Positions 14,722-21,850 of a DNA stretch of 36,422 nt are shown here, piece by piece (positions within the stretch are counted from its first letter, which is position 1; each line of letters starts with the position of its first letter). The stretch is from Sphingomonas pruni NBRC 15498 (GTDB lineage Bacteria > Pseudomonadota > Alphaproteobacteria > Sphingomonadales > Sphingomonadaceae): contig NZ_BCYZ01000045.1 of the NCBI RefSeq assembly GCF_001598455.1, positions 1 through 36,422 on the forward strand, given 5' to 3'. Made by a program: the position numbers and the translations under genes. The notes beneath the pieces are model-generated. The model was not told where the DNA came from and ran no database searches. It saw nothing but the letters and a program-made list of their open reading frames with translations.

Positions 14722-16929
14722 ATGATGCTCGATCGCACCGCCACTGGCGCGAGCCCCTATACTCTGGCTCTCCGCCAATTGCTTGCAGAGAAGCCTGAGC
14801 CGGTCGCCGCCTTCACGACGGCCGATCTCGAAGTCGAGCTAATCTGCGGACCGGATTCCCTATGGGCGATCGTACGGCGCGAAGGCCGCGGCGGTCTTGC
14901 CGTACGTTGCGCTTATCTTGCCGGGCCGTTCGAATGCCGCGCCGCTCGCCACCAGGCCGGCGAGCGCGTCCGGTTGAACGTCAAGAGTGCGATGGGCGAG
15001 CATGTCGTCGCGCTCACCATGGCCGAAACCCTACCCGAAGTGTTGCGCGTGTCGGTATGGCTGACCCCGGCACGGCCGCTGCTCGTACCGTTCTTGCCGC
15101 GCGACCTCTACCCGCTCGACCATCGCGACGACCCGACCGGCGCGCGCGGCCATGTCGAAGCGGCCCAGCGCGGACTAAACAGCGGCGTGCTGTTCTTCCG
15201 GCTGGCCGAGCCCGATTTCGGAACGGTGCTGTATTTTCAGAACCTGACCGCGCTCAATGATTACTATCTGGCGACCGATACCAAGCCCGATGGCGCGGTC
15301 GGCGGCGAATGGCCCGAACTCGGCTATCTGCCCCCCACCCCGCCGCAAAGCGCGACGCCGCCGGTGGAAACGTTGGAAGCGGGCAAGGAAATCATGCTGT
15401 CCGACGCGCTGATCGCCATTCGCCAACTCGATGACGGCACCGAGGAACAAGGCGCGCTGCAATTCCTCCGCATGCTGGGCGTCGTCTACACGGCGCTCGA
15501 TCGCCCGGAGACGGAATTTCGCGATTGGGTCGCGCGGTCCGACCGCACGCTCGAGGATCTGACGACGGCGCCGGAAGCGACCGTGCGGCATTACGGCAAC
15601 CTCTATGCGCACCCCTATACGGCGAGCGAATATCCCGATTCCATGGTGCAGATGTCGCTGCTCTCCGCGATCCACGACTGGGGGCGCTGGAACGACGCGC
15701 CGCACCCGCTGGAAAAGGAATTCCGGCGCGGCCTGAGCAAGTTCCACGACCGCGAGCTGGGGACGATCCGCCGCTATCTGCCCAATGTCGGCAAGGAAAA
15801 GGACAAGGACGCGGTCGACAGCTGGTATCTCTATCACCCCCTGCTCAATCTCGCGAAGCTCGCGCTGGACGGGGATTGGCGGGCAAAGGCGCTCTTCCTT
15901 GAGGTGATCGATTTCGGCATCCGCGTCGCTCACCATTTCGACTATAAATGGCCGATCCAGTTCAACGTCCGCGACTTCTCGGTGCTGACCGCGACCGCCA
16001 ACGACGATCGCGGCCAAACCGATGTCGGCGGGATCTACGCCTATGTGATGCTGCAGGCGCATGCGTTGACCGACGATGCCCGCTTTCTCCGCGAGGCACG
16101 CGCCGCGATCGACACCGCCAAGGGCATGCGGTTCAATCTCAATTACCAGGCAAACCTGACCGCATGGGGTGCCGCGGCCTGTATGCGTCTGTGGCGTATC
16201 ACCACCGATGACAGCTATCGCGACCAGAGTTACGTCTACCTCGCGAGCTTCTTCCACAATTGCGAGATCTGGGAATCGCGGATCGCCGCGGCGCGCCATT
16301 ACAAGAACTTTCTCGGCGCGACGTGCTTGCAGGATGCGCCCTATATGGCGATCTACGAATGTTTCGACAGCTTCGCCGCGTTCGAACGCTATCTCGAGGA
16401 TAGCGGCCCCGACCTCGATCCGGGCGTGCGGATGCTGGTGTCCGAATATTGCAAATACGCGCTCGATCGCGCCTGGTATTATTATCCCGACGCGCTGCCG
16501 GAGGATGTCCTGGCGGAGAAACAGCGCAACGGCCACATCGCCCGCAATCTGTCGTTCCCGCTCGAGGATCTCTACGCAGACGGCCAGAAAGCCGGACAGG
16601 TCGGACAGGAAATCTACGGCGCCGGCGCGGCAATGATATTCGCCACGCGCAGCTTTCACGATATCGAAGACGTGCCGTTCCGCCTCTATTGCAACCAGTT
16701 CCTGCGCTCGGCCGAGCGGGCCGGCCCCAACGCGCTGAGAGTCCAGTTCGACGGCGGCGAGAATTGTACCGCCGACCTCTGCCTGCTGCCGCGAAACGGC
16801 GCTCCGCTACCGAGGGCAAAGATCACCCTCGCCGACGGCGCGGCCATCCGGCAATCGTCGAGCGGGGATCGTACGGCCTATCGCGTGCCGGCCAATTGTC
16901 GGCTCGTCCTTACGTGGGACAGCGACTGA
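14722..16929 (+). CDS. Large conserved-looking protein of unknown function, probable (alpha/alpha) barrel
   Basis: A 735-residue protein that I cannot assign. It has no signal peptide. Residues about 1-250 look mainly beta (LEVELICGPDSLWAIVRRE, FGTVLYFQNL). Residues about 260-650 are alpha-helical with the spaced aromatic pattern of six-hairpin (alpha/alpha) toroids (SWYLYHPLLNLAKLALDGDW, GGIYAYVMLQAHALTDDARF, LTAWGAAACMRLWRITTDDS). The last 80 residues return to beta. That layout resembles glycoside-active or uronate-epimerase-like enzymes, but no catalytic motif is recognisable. Two adjacent ATGs (14722, 14725) have no strong ribosome site, so translation likely depends on the small gene ending 2 nt upstream. 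It sits in a stress island, where a carbohydrate-processing enzyme is unexpected. Confidence 0.85.
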   Translation: MMLDRTATGASPYTLALRQLLAEKPEPVAAFTTADLEVELICGPDSLWAIVRREGRGGLAVRCAYLAGPFECRAARHQAGERVRLNVKSAMGEHVVALTMAETLPEVLRVSVWLTPARPLLVPFLPRDLYPLDHRDDPTGARGHVEAAQRGLNSGVLFFRLAEPDFGTVLYFQNLTALNDYYLATDTKPDGAVGGEWPELGYLPPTPPQSATPPVETLEAGKEIMLSDALIAIRQLDDGTEEQGALQFLRMLGVVYTALDRPETEFRDWVARSDRTLEDLTTAPEATVRHYGNLYAHPYTASEYPDSMVQMSLLSAIHDWGRWNDAPHPLEKEFRRGLSKFHDRELGTIRRYLPNVGKEKDKDAVDSWYLYHPLLNLAKLALDGDWRAKALFLEVIDFGIRVAHHFDYKWPIQFNVRDFSVLTATANDDRGQTDVGGIYAYVMLQAHALTDDARFLREARAAIDTAKGMRFNLNYQANLTAWGAAACMRLWRITTDDSYRDQSYVYLASFFHNCEIWESRIAAARHYKNFLGATCLQDAPYMAIYECFDSFAAFERYLEDSGPDLDPGVRMLVSEYCKYALDRAWYYYPDALPEDVLAEKQRNGHIARNLSFPLEDLYADGQKAGQVGQEIYGAGAAMIFATRSFHDIEDVPFRLYCNQFLRSAERAGPNALRVQFDGGENCTADLCLLPRNGAPLPRAKITLADGAAIRQSSSGDRTAYRVPANCRLVLTWDSD

Positions 16930-16990
16930 ACGTCTGCGCACAATACTGATCCAAGTTACGCAACGAATTGATTTCGCACATCAAACGATC

Positions 16991-17015
16991 GGAACAATAG
17001 TTTTTCAGGATCGCT
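16991..17015 (+). promoter_or_regulatory. Possible EcfG-type promoter before the SDR gene
   Basis: GGAAC at 16991-16995, 16 nt, then CGCT at 17012-17015 (one mismatch to CGTT), 25 nt before ATG 17041. It is weaker than the others in this island. Confidence 0.42.
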
Positions 17016-17040
17016 TCGCTCTCACAACCAGGAGATCAAG

Positions 17041-18015
17041 ATGTCCGATGCCATTGCGGACGCGCCGCTGACGGCTTCCAAGGATCAGCCGCGCCGCTCC
17101 CAAAGGAGTGAAGCGAACATGAGCGACATGACCGAAGCGCTGATCGACCCGCAGGACAAATATCACAGCGAGGGGTTTGCCGAACAGCAACAGGACTGGC
17201 CGGGGCTCCAGCGCGACATGGACCCGGTGCCTGATTGCGGCGAACGGACGTATCGCGGCACGGGACGCCTCAAGGGACGCCATGCTTTGGTCACCGGCGG
17301 CGATTCCGGCATCGGCCGCGCCGCCGCCATCGCCTTCGCGCGTGAGGGCGCCAGGGTCGCGATCAACTATCATCCCAGGGAACAGCCCGACGCCGAGGAT
17401 CTGAAGGCAGTGCTTGCGGAAGACGGCACCGAGCTCGTTCTCCTGCCTGGCGATCTGACCGACGAGAGCTTCTGCCTAAAGCTGGTCGACGACGCCCGGG
17501 AGCAGCTGGGCGGGCTCGACTTGCTGGTGATCAATGCGGGGTACCAGCAGGCCCAGAAGTCGATCGCCGACATCACCCATGAGCAGTTCGACCGCACGAT
17601 GAAGACCAACATCTACGCGATGTTCTGGATGTCGAAACGTGCCGTGGAATTCATGCCGCCGGGGTTGGCGATCATCAACACCGCCAGCGTCAACAGCTTC
17701 AACCCGGTCGAGGACCTGCTCGATTATGCCACCACCAAGGGCGCGATCGAGATCTTCACCAAGGGGCTCGCCAAGCAGCTGGCCGCGAAGGGCATCCGCG
17801 TCAACGCGGTGGCGCCGGGACCGGTGTGGACGCCGCTGCAGATTTCGGGTGGGCAGCTGGAAGGCAAGATCGAGAAGTTCGGCCAGGAAACGCCGCTCGG
17901 CCGCGCCGGCCAGCCGGCCGAACTCGCCGGTCTCTATGTGACGCTCGCCGAACAGACCAACAGCTTCACCAGCGGCAGCGTGTTCGGCGCCAATGGCGGC
18001 ACCGGGGTGAGTTGA
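17041..18015 (+). CDS. SDR-family oxidoreductase (YghA / general-stress-protein-39-like)
   Basis: A 324-residue NAD(P)-dependent short-chain dehydrogenase with an N-terminal extension of the YghA type. Visible motifs are TGGDSGIGR (85-93, cofactor glycine loop), NAG near 165, Asn190, catalytic Ser216 (TASVNSF), Tyr229 and Lys233 (YATTK), and the VAPGPVWTPL loop. The C-terminus ends GSVFGANGGTG. Two starts are credible: ATG at 17041 (AGGAG 6 nt upstream) and ATG at 17119 (AAAGGAG at 17102-17108), which would give 298 residues. The longer form adds a charged 26-residue leader. It is followed after 24 nt by the KGG-rich gene, probably in the same operon. Members of this group are stress-induced; the substrate is unknown. 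Confidence 0.9.
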   Translation: MSDAIADAPLTASKDQPRRSQRSEANMSDMTEALIDPQDKYHSEGFAEQQQDWPGLQRDMDPVPDCGERTYRGTGRLKGRHALVTGGDSGIGRAAAIAFAREGARVAINYHPREQPDAEDLKAVLAEDGTELVLLPGDLTDESFCLKLVDDAREQLGGLDLLVINAGYQQAQKSIADITHEQFDRTMKTNIYAMFWMSKRAVEFMPPGLAIINTASVNSFNPVEDLLDYATTKGAIEIFTKGLAKQLAAKGIRVNAVAPGPVWTPLQISGGQLEGKIEKFGQETPLGRAGQPAELAGLYVTLAEQTNSFTSGSVFGANGGTGVS

Positions 18016-18039
18016 GAGGCGAACGAAAGGAGAAGGATC

Positions 18040-18336
18040 ATGCCTCGCGGAGACAAATCCAGCTATACCGACAAGCAGAAGCGCAAGGCCGAGCATATCG
18101 AGGAAGGCTATGAGGATCGCGGCGTCGGCAAGGAAGAAGCCGAACGCCGCGCCTGGGCGACGGTCAACAAGGAATCGGGCGGCGGTAAGAAGTCCGGGTC
18201 GGGTCGCGGCAAGAAGGAAAACCACGAAAGCTCGCGCAAAGGCGGCCGCAAGGGCGGATCGAGCCAGACCCATGCCCAACGCTCGGCAGCGGCCAAAAAG
18301 GGTTGGGAAACCCGTCGGCGGCAAGGCAACGGCTAA
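18040..18336 (+). CDS. KGG-rich 'plasmid stabilization'-type small basic protein
   Basis: A 98-residue, very basic protein. The first half (MPRGDKSSYTDKQKRKAEHI, then GVGKEEAERRAWATVNKESGG) is the signature of proteins commonly annotated as plasmid stabilization protein. The second half is Lys/Gly/Ser-rich with a KGG-like repeat (KGGRKGGSS) and ends SAAAKKGWETRRRQ. Nucleic-acid binding is plausible from charge. AAGGAG at 18027-18032 fixes the ATG at 18040. The name is historical: no plasmid function is shown, and the chromosomal stress context argues for a stress-associated role. It lies 24 nt after the SDR gene. Confidence 0.85.
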   Translation: MPRGDKSSYTDKQKRKAEHIEEGYEDRGVGKEEAERRAWATVNKESGGGKKSGSGRGKKENHESSRKGGRKGGSSQTHAQRSAAAKKGWETRRRQGNG

Positions 18337-18360
18337 GCTGAGAACCAACTAAGCCGTTGC
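18326..18360 (+). terminator. Hairpin overlapping the stop of the KGG-rich gene
   Basis: Arms of 9 bp (18326-18334 with 18352-18360) and a 17-nt loop that includes the stop codon. There is no clear T-run, so a terminator role is only moderately supported. Confidence 0.42.
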
Positions 18361-18387
18361 GCTTAACGTGATTCATTTCCAACACCC

Positions 18388-18492
18388 GTCATCCTGGGCA
18401 AGCGGGGACTCATCTCCAACGCGTTCGCCAATTCCTGCCCGCTGTTTATGCGGCTTGGGCAGGAGATGGGTCCCCGCTGTCGCGGGGATGAC
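18388..18492 (+). repeat. REP-like imperfect inverted repeat, 105 bp
   Basis: Outer arms of about 30 bases (18388-18417 and the 30-odd bases ending at 18492) match closely when one is reverse-complemented. Both carry GTCATCC and a CGGGGAC core followed by ATCTCC. An inner hairpin (CCTGCCC with GGGCAGG) lies between them. The whole looks like the intergenic palindromic repeats common in sphingomonads. The remaining intergenic sequence up to 18594 shows no gene. Confidence 0.6.
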
Positions 18493-18594
18493 GACGAGAA
18501 TCCCTACCTGGCGGAGTTCCTGTTTCGCTGAGACCATCATTTGCGAGGGCAAACGGCTGGCGGAACGCTCGTCCCGCTAGATGCAAGGCAAGGT

Positions 18595-18876
18595 TCAGGC
18601 GCTCTCGAGCTCGGCGTTCGAATTGACCTTGGTCTCCGCCCTTGTCGTGAGCTTCTCGTCAGTCGCCTTTTCCCCGGCCAGCGTCTCGGCCAGGACCGTA
18701 GCGCAATCCGAGCAGCCGAGTTGCTTGTCCAAGGCGACTAACATGCCGCAGCGCGTAATCTCATAATACTCGACCGCCTGCGCCGCGGCGGCGATTTCGA
18801 ACACCGCGAAGCGCATTTCGGCGATATTGGCCGCGGACCAGTCCGGCTGAAATGAGCCTCGGACGATGAGTTCCAT
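18595..18876 (-). pseudogene. 5'-truncated DUF892/YciF-type ferritin-like remnant
   Basis: This frame matches only the C-terminal half of DUF892 (YciE/YciF ferritin-like) proteins: AAAQAVEYYEIT, LDKQLGCSDCATVLAETL and EKATDEKL are recognisable. Family members are usually about 160 or more residues; here at most 93 are open and the first helical pair is missing. The only nearby ATG (18876) lies inside the hairpin that follows the S53 peptidase gene and has no convincing ribosome site. The simplest reading is a gene that lost its 5' half when the peptidase segment joined next to it. A short expressed protein cannot be excluded. Confidence 0.6.
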
Positions 18877-18887
18877 CGTCCGAGGCT
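18855..18887 (-). terminator. Perfect 14-bp hairpin after the S53 peptidase gene
   Basis: Arms 18855-18868 and 18874-18887 are perfectly complementary with a 5-nt loop. The hairpin starts 7 nt past the peptidase stop on the - strand. It is followed by only a short T-rich stretch. It contains the apparent ATG of the DUF892 remnant. Confidence 0.7.
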
Positions 18888-18894
18888 AGTGCTT

Positions 18895-20082
18895 TCAGAA
18901 TGCGGTGATGCCGTTGGGCGTGCCCAGCCCGGTCGGCCCGTCATAACCGGCGCGCGCGGTGCAGAAATAGGTGCCGCCGCAGCTGCCGTTGCTGCCCGAC
19001 GTCACGTCGTACAATGCGCCCGTATTGGCATAAGGGTTGCTGCCATAGGTCACGCCGCCGCCATTGGCGCCGTAGATGCCGCCGATCACCGGGGCCGCTA
19101 CGCTCGTACCACCAAACACCAGCCAGGCCGACTTGCCGCCATTGCCCGGCCCGAAGACGGCGACGCCGGTGGCCGGATCGGCCACCGCCGCGACATCGGC
19201 TTCCATCCGCATCGCGCAACCGCCGTCGAGTTGCCATTGGGGCTTGGCGTAAATCGTGCTGCAGCCGCTGCCGGCACCGGTCCACACCGTCTCGCCCCAG
19301 CCGCGCGTGCTGGTGTTGCGCTTGAGCGTCGTGCCGCCGACCGCGATGACGTGCGGCGAGGAGGCCGGGAATTGCACGCCATAACCGCTGTCGCCGGAAC
19401 TGACGGTGACCGCCACGCCGGCATGGTCGTACGCCGATTCATAAGCCTGCGACCCACTCTCGCCGCCGCCATAGCTGTTGCTGATGACATGCGCCCCGAG
19501 CGACGCCGCGGTGTTTTCTGCCACCGCCAGGTTGCTGAAGCTCGCCGAATTCGCCTGGACCAGGATGATCTTGCATCCCGGGCACATCGCGCTGACCATA
19601 TCGAGGTCGAGCGCGGTTTCCTGTGCCCAGCCGTTATTCTGGCGCGGATAATTACCCTTCACGCCGGACTGATTGTATTTGGTGAAGCAGCCATTCGCGG
19701 TCGTGCAGGGCGGAAGGCCATAGGTCGCGCGATAGGTCGCCAGATCGCTTTCAGCATTGGCATAGCCATAGGCATCGACGATCGCGACGGTGGTCGTGCT
19801 GCTGCCTTGCGCCGAGATGTTATAGGCGGCGCGCAAGTCGGCGGGACCGAAGCCCGACGGAACGACATTGGGCGTAGCGTCGCGCTCGATCGGCTTGCCC
19901 TTCTCGTCGGTGACGATACGCGCATGGCAACGCGCCGTTCCCGGGCCAGCGGGCCCCGGACAAACCGCGGCGTGATAGACATTGCCGGACTTCAACAGCC
20001 CTTGGGCGGATTGCGCCTGGAGGCCCATCGGAATTCCCGCCAGGAGGGCGAAGGCCGCGATCGAAGCAGCAAGACGTGCCAT
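18895..20082 (-). CDS. Secreted S53-family (sedolisin) serine-carboxyl peptidase
   Basis: A 395-residue secreted peptidase. A signal peptide (about residues 1-23, ending LQAQ) is followed by a short pro-region and the sedolisin catalytic domain. The catalytic triad is visible: Glu155 and Asp159 in QETALDLDM, and Ser327 in FGGTSVAAP. The oxyanion Asp231 is in SSGDSG. The C-terminal GYDGPTGLGTPNG segment matches the usual end of the domain, and several cysteines suggest disulphides. ATG at 20082 is chosen because AAAGGGGA precedes it and the signal peptide begins there; the upstream extension lacks both. The short pro-region is unlike the long one of kumamolisin-type enzymes. Sedolisins usually act at low pH on extracellular proteins. 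The target is unknown. Confidence 0.92.
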   Translation of the reverse strand: MARLAASIAAFALLAGIPMGLQAQSAQGLLKSGNVYHAAVCPGPAGPGTARCHARIVTDEKGKPIERDATPNVVPSGFGPADLRAAYNISAQGSSTTTVAIVDAYGYANAESDLATYRATYGLPPCTTANGCFTKYNQSGVKGNYPRQNNGWAQETALDLDMVSAMCPGCKIILVQANSASFSNLAVAENTAASLGAHVISNSYGGGESGSQAYESAYDHAGVAVTVSSGDSGYGVQFPASSPHVIAVGGTTLKRNTSTRGWGETVWTGAGSGCSTIYAKPQWQLDGGCAMRMEADVAAVADPATGVAVFGPGNGGKSAWLVFGGTSVAAPVIGGIYGANGGGVTYGSNPYANTGALYDVTSGSNGSCGGTYFCTARAGYDGPTGLGTPNGITAF

Positions 20083-20230
20083 GCTTGTCCCCTTTGTCGA
20101 CATGATGTCGAAACATCGGGAGCCTCTCACGCGGGTGCTGCCACGGTAAATATATCGATCGATGTAGCTGGAGAGACGAACCGGGCGAATATCGCGCGTG
20201 CAATCCGGACTGGCTCAATTCCAGCGCCGC

Positions 20231-20248
20231 CGGCGGGGAAATCCGCCG
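20231..20248 (-). terminator. Small hairpin directly after the GH130-like gene
   Basis: Arms of 6 bp (20231-20236 and 20243-20248) with a 6-nt loop start immediately after the stop. No T-run follows; weak support. The stretch 20083-20230 otherwise holds the peptidase promoter region and a 10-bp palindrome (ATCGATCGAT, 20154-20163). Confidence 0.3.
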
Positions 20249-20249
20249 C

Positions 20250-21542
20250 TCAGTCCATCCGGGCGAGCAAGGTATCGACACTGCAACTGGCGAAGCTCGC
20301 GAAATTGTCGGCGATCCCGAACGGCAGCAGCAACGTGCGGCCATGGACGATCGCGCCGCAGCCATAGACGACGTTGGGGACATAGCCGCTGCGTTCCCCG
20401 GGGCTGGGCCGCAGGATCGGTTCGGGCGTGCGCGCCAGCAATCTGGTCGGATCATTCTTGTCGAGCAGGCAGGCGCCCATGCAGTAATTGCGCATCATGC
20501 CGACGCCGTGGGTGATGACCAGCCAGCCCTCGTCGAGCTCGATGGGCGAGCCGCAATTGCCCATCTGGATGAATTCCCACGGATAGCGCGGTCCGATGAT
20601 TTTGACGCCGCCATTCCAGGTGGTGATATCGTCCGACGCGATCAGCCACAGATTCTCGTTATCCTGGCGACCGATCATGTTGAAGCGGCCGTTCACGCGA
20701 CGCGGGAACAGCGCCATGCCCTTGCTTTGCGGCACCGATCCCTTGAGCACCGTCATCTCGAACGTGTTGACGCCGGTCCCACGAAACAGTTCGCACCGCG
20801 CATCGCGCCCGTCGAACGCGGTATAGGTGCCGAGGAAGCTCGGCGTGCCGTCCTCTTCGGTGAACCGCACCATGCGCAGATCCTCAATCCCCTGACGCTG
20901 GCTGGCGGTGATCGGAAACAAGACGCTTTCGGAAGGCTCCTGACTTCCCTCGCAGATGATCCGGGTCGTGCCCGACGTGCCGCTCTCGTCGGGCCCTTCG
21001 ATCCGCGGCGACGTGACCCAGGGGCTGGGATCGTCGACATGGAAACCGTTGCTTGAGCTCCAATTGCCGGTGCGAAAGGTGACGGAGGAGACATGACCTT
21101 CGCCGATGCCGCGCAACGACAGGATGAAGTTCAATCCGTCGGCCGGCGCGTCGTCCTGATTCATCCGCAACACGATACTGGGATTGAACAGGGCAGCTGC
21201 CTCGAACGAATATTCGGCACTCAGATAGGCGCCGATCAGCAACTGCTGCTCCGGGCTGGCGGTTACGGTTTCGGGAAGGCAGGCCCGTACCTCCTCGAAC
21301 CGACGCGTCAGCATCGTCTCGACGTTACGATGCCGCTCCGACAACGACGCGACCGTCGTTTCGCAATCCCTGCGGCAGCTAGCTTCGTCGAGCGACAGCA
21401 CGCGCTCGATCACGGTGCGCATGCGGGGATGCGCAGCGTCGCGGAACGGTTCGGGATAATCGACGCTGAACGGCTTGATCACCGTGCGTGACGGGTCGGG
21501 GCGCAAATGGAGACCGGAGAAAGTGAACAGATCGTCGCTCAT
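20250..21542 (-). CDS. GH130-like glycosidase or glycoside phosphorylase
   Basis: A 430-residue cytoplasmic protein with the five-bladed beta-propeller pattern of GH130 from about residue 115 onward. Recognisable parts are FNPSIVL, the IEDLRMVRF segment that carries the catalytic Asp (Asp221), FLGTYTAFDG, and the C-terminal substrate-loop regions GNCGSPIELDEGWLVITHGVG and YGCGAIVHGR. The N-terminal 110 residues form a helical extension. GH130 members act on beta-mannosides by phosphorolysis or hydrolysis; which applies here cannot be told. ATG at 21542 is used: GGAG lies 9 nt upstream and the extra upstream frame is GC-rich, Arg-rich spacer sequence. The neighbouring genes on either side are single units, so it may be transcribed alone. 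Confidence 0.8.
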   Translation of the reverse strand: MSDDLFTFSGLHLRPDPSRTVIKPFSVDYPEPFRDAAHPRMRTVIERVLSLDEASCRRDCETTVASLSERHRNVETMLTRRFEEVRACLPETVTASPEQQLLIGAYLSAEYSFEAAALFNPSIVLRMNQDDAPADGLNFILSLRGIGEGHVSSVTFRTGNWSSSNGFHVDDPSPWVTSPRIEGPDESGTSGTTRIICEGSQEPSESVLFPITASQRQGIEDLRMVRFTEEDGTPSFLGTYTAFDGRDARCELFRGTGVNTFEMTVLKGSVPQSKGMALFPRRVNGRFNMIGRQDNENLWLIASDDITTWNGGVKIIGPRYPWEFIQMGNCGSPIELDEGWLVITHGVGMMRNYCMGACLLDKNDPTRLLARTPEPILRPSPGERSGYVPNVVYGCGAIVHGRTLLLPFGIADNFASFASCSVDTLLARMD

Positions 21543-21850
21543 ACGGTCGGGCTCCGTGCGGGGGACGACACGGAGTCGCCGGGAAGGGGTGATAAGCCAA
21601 ATCGGAACGATCGGCGTCCCCTGAAACGCTGCATCGCGCGACAGGCTCCCTGCACCGTCGATATTGCGCGACGAACCAAGCTTTCCGGCTGTTCGAAAAC
21701 GAAAAAGGGGCCGGCGCCCTCGACCACGAAACGTCGCCCCGGCGGAGGCCGGAGCCGTCGGCCGCATCACGACATAGCGGCCCCGGCCCGCGCCGGGGCG
21801 ACGGCGTCACATCCTCGGACGCCGTCTCCTTCCGGCACTAGCGGCTCAAC
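21543..21850. repeat. 308-bp spacer with a REP-like inverted repeat at 21732-21803
   Basis: No gene is supported in this spacer. Within it, about 26-30-base arms (beginning at 21732 and ending at 21803) both read CGTCGCCCCGGCG then GGCCGG when one is reverse-complemented. The second arm also forms a tight hairpin (21780-21787 with 21792-21799, 4-nt loop). It lies downstream of the TonB receptor gene and could help end its transcript. The bases nearer 21543 hold the promoter region of the GH130-like gene; no motif was recognised there. Confidence 0.55.

Noticed and set aside
18040..18336. Evidence of an integrated plasmid from the 'plasmid stabilization' gene
   Set aside because: This annotation name is historical. 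No replication, partition, relaxase or integrase gene is present in the window.
18889..20367. 492-codon + strand frame opposite the S53 peptidase
   Set aside because: The peptidase has a complete catalytic triad and a signal peptide; the + frame is Arg/Ala-rich shadow sequence without motifs.
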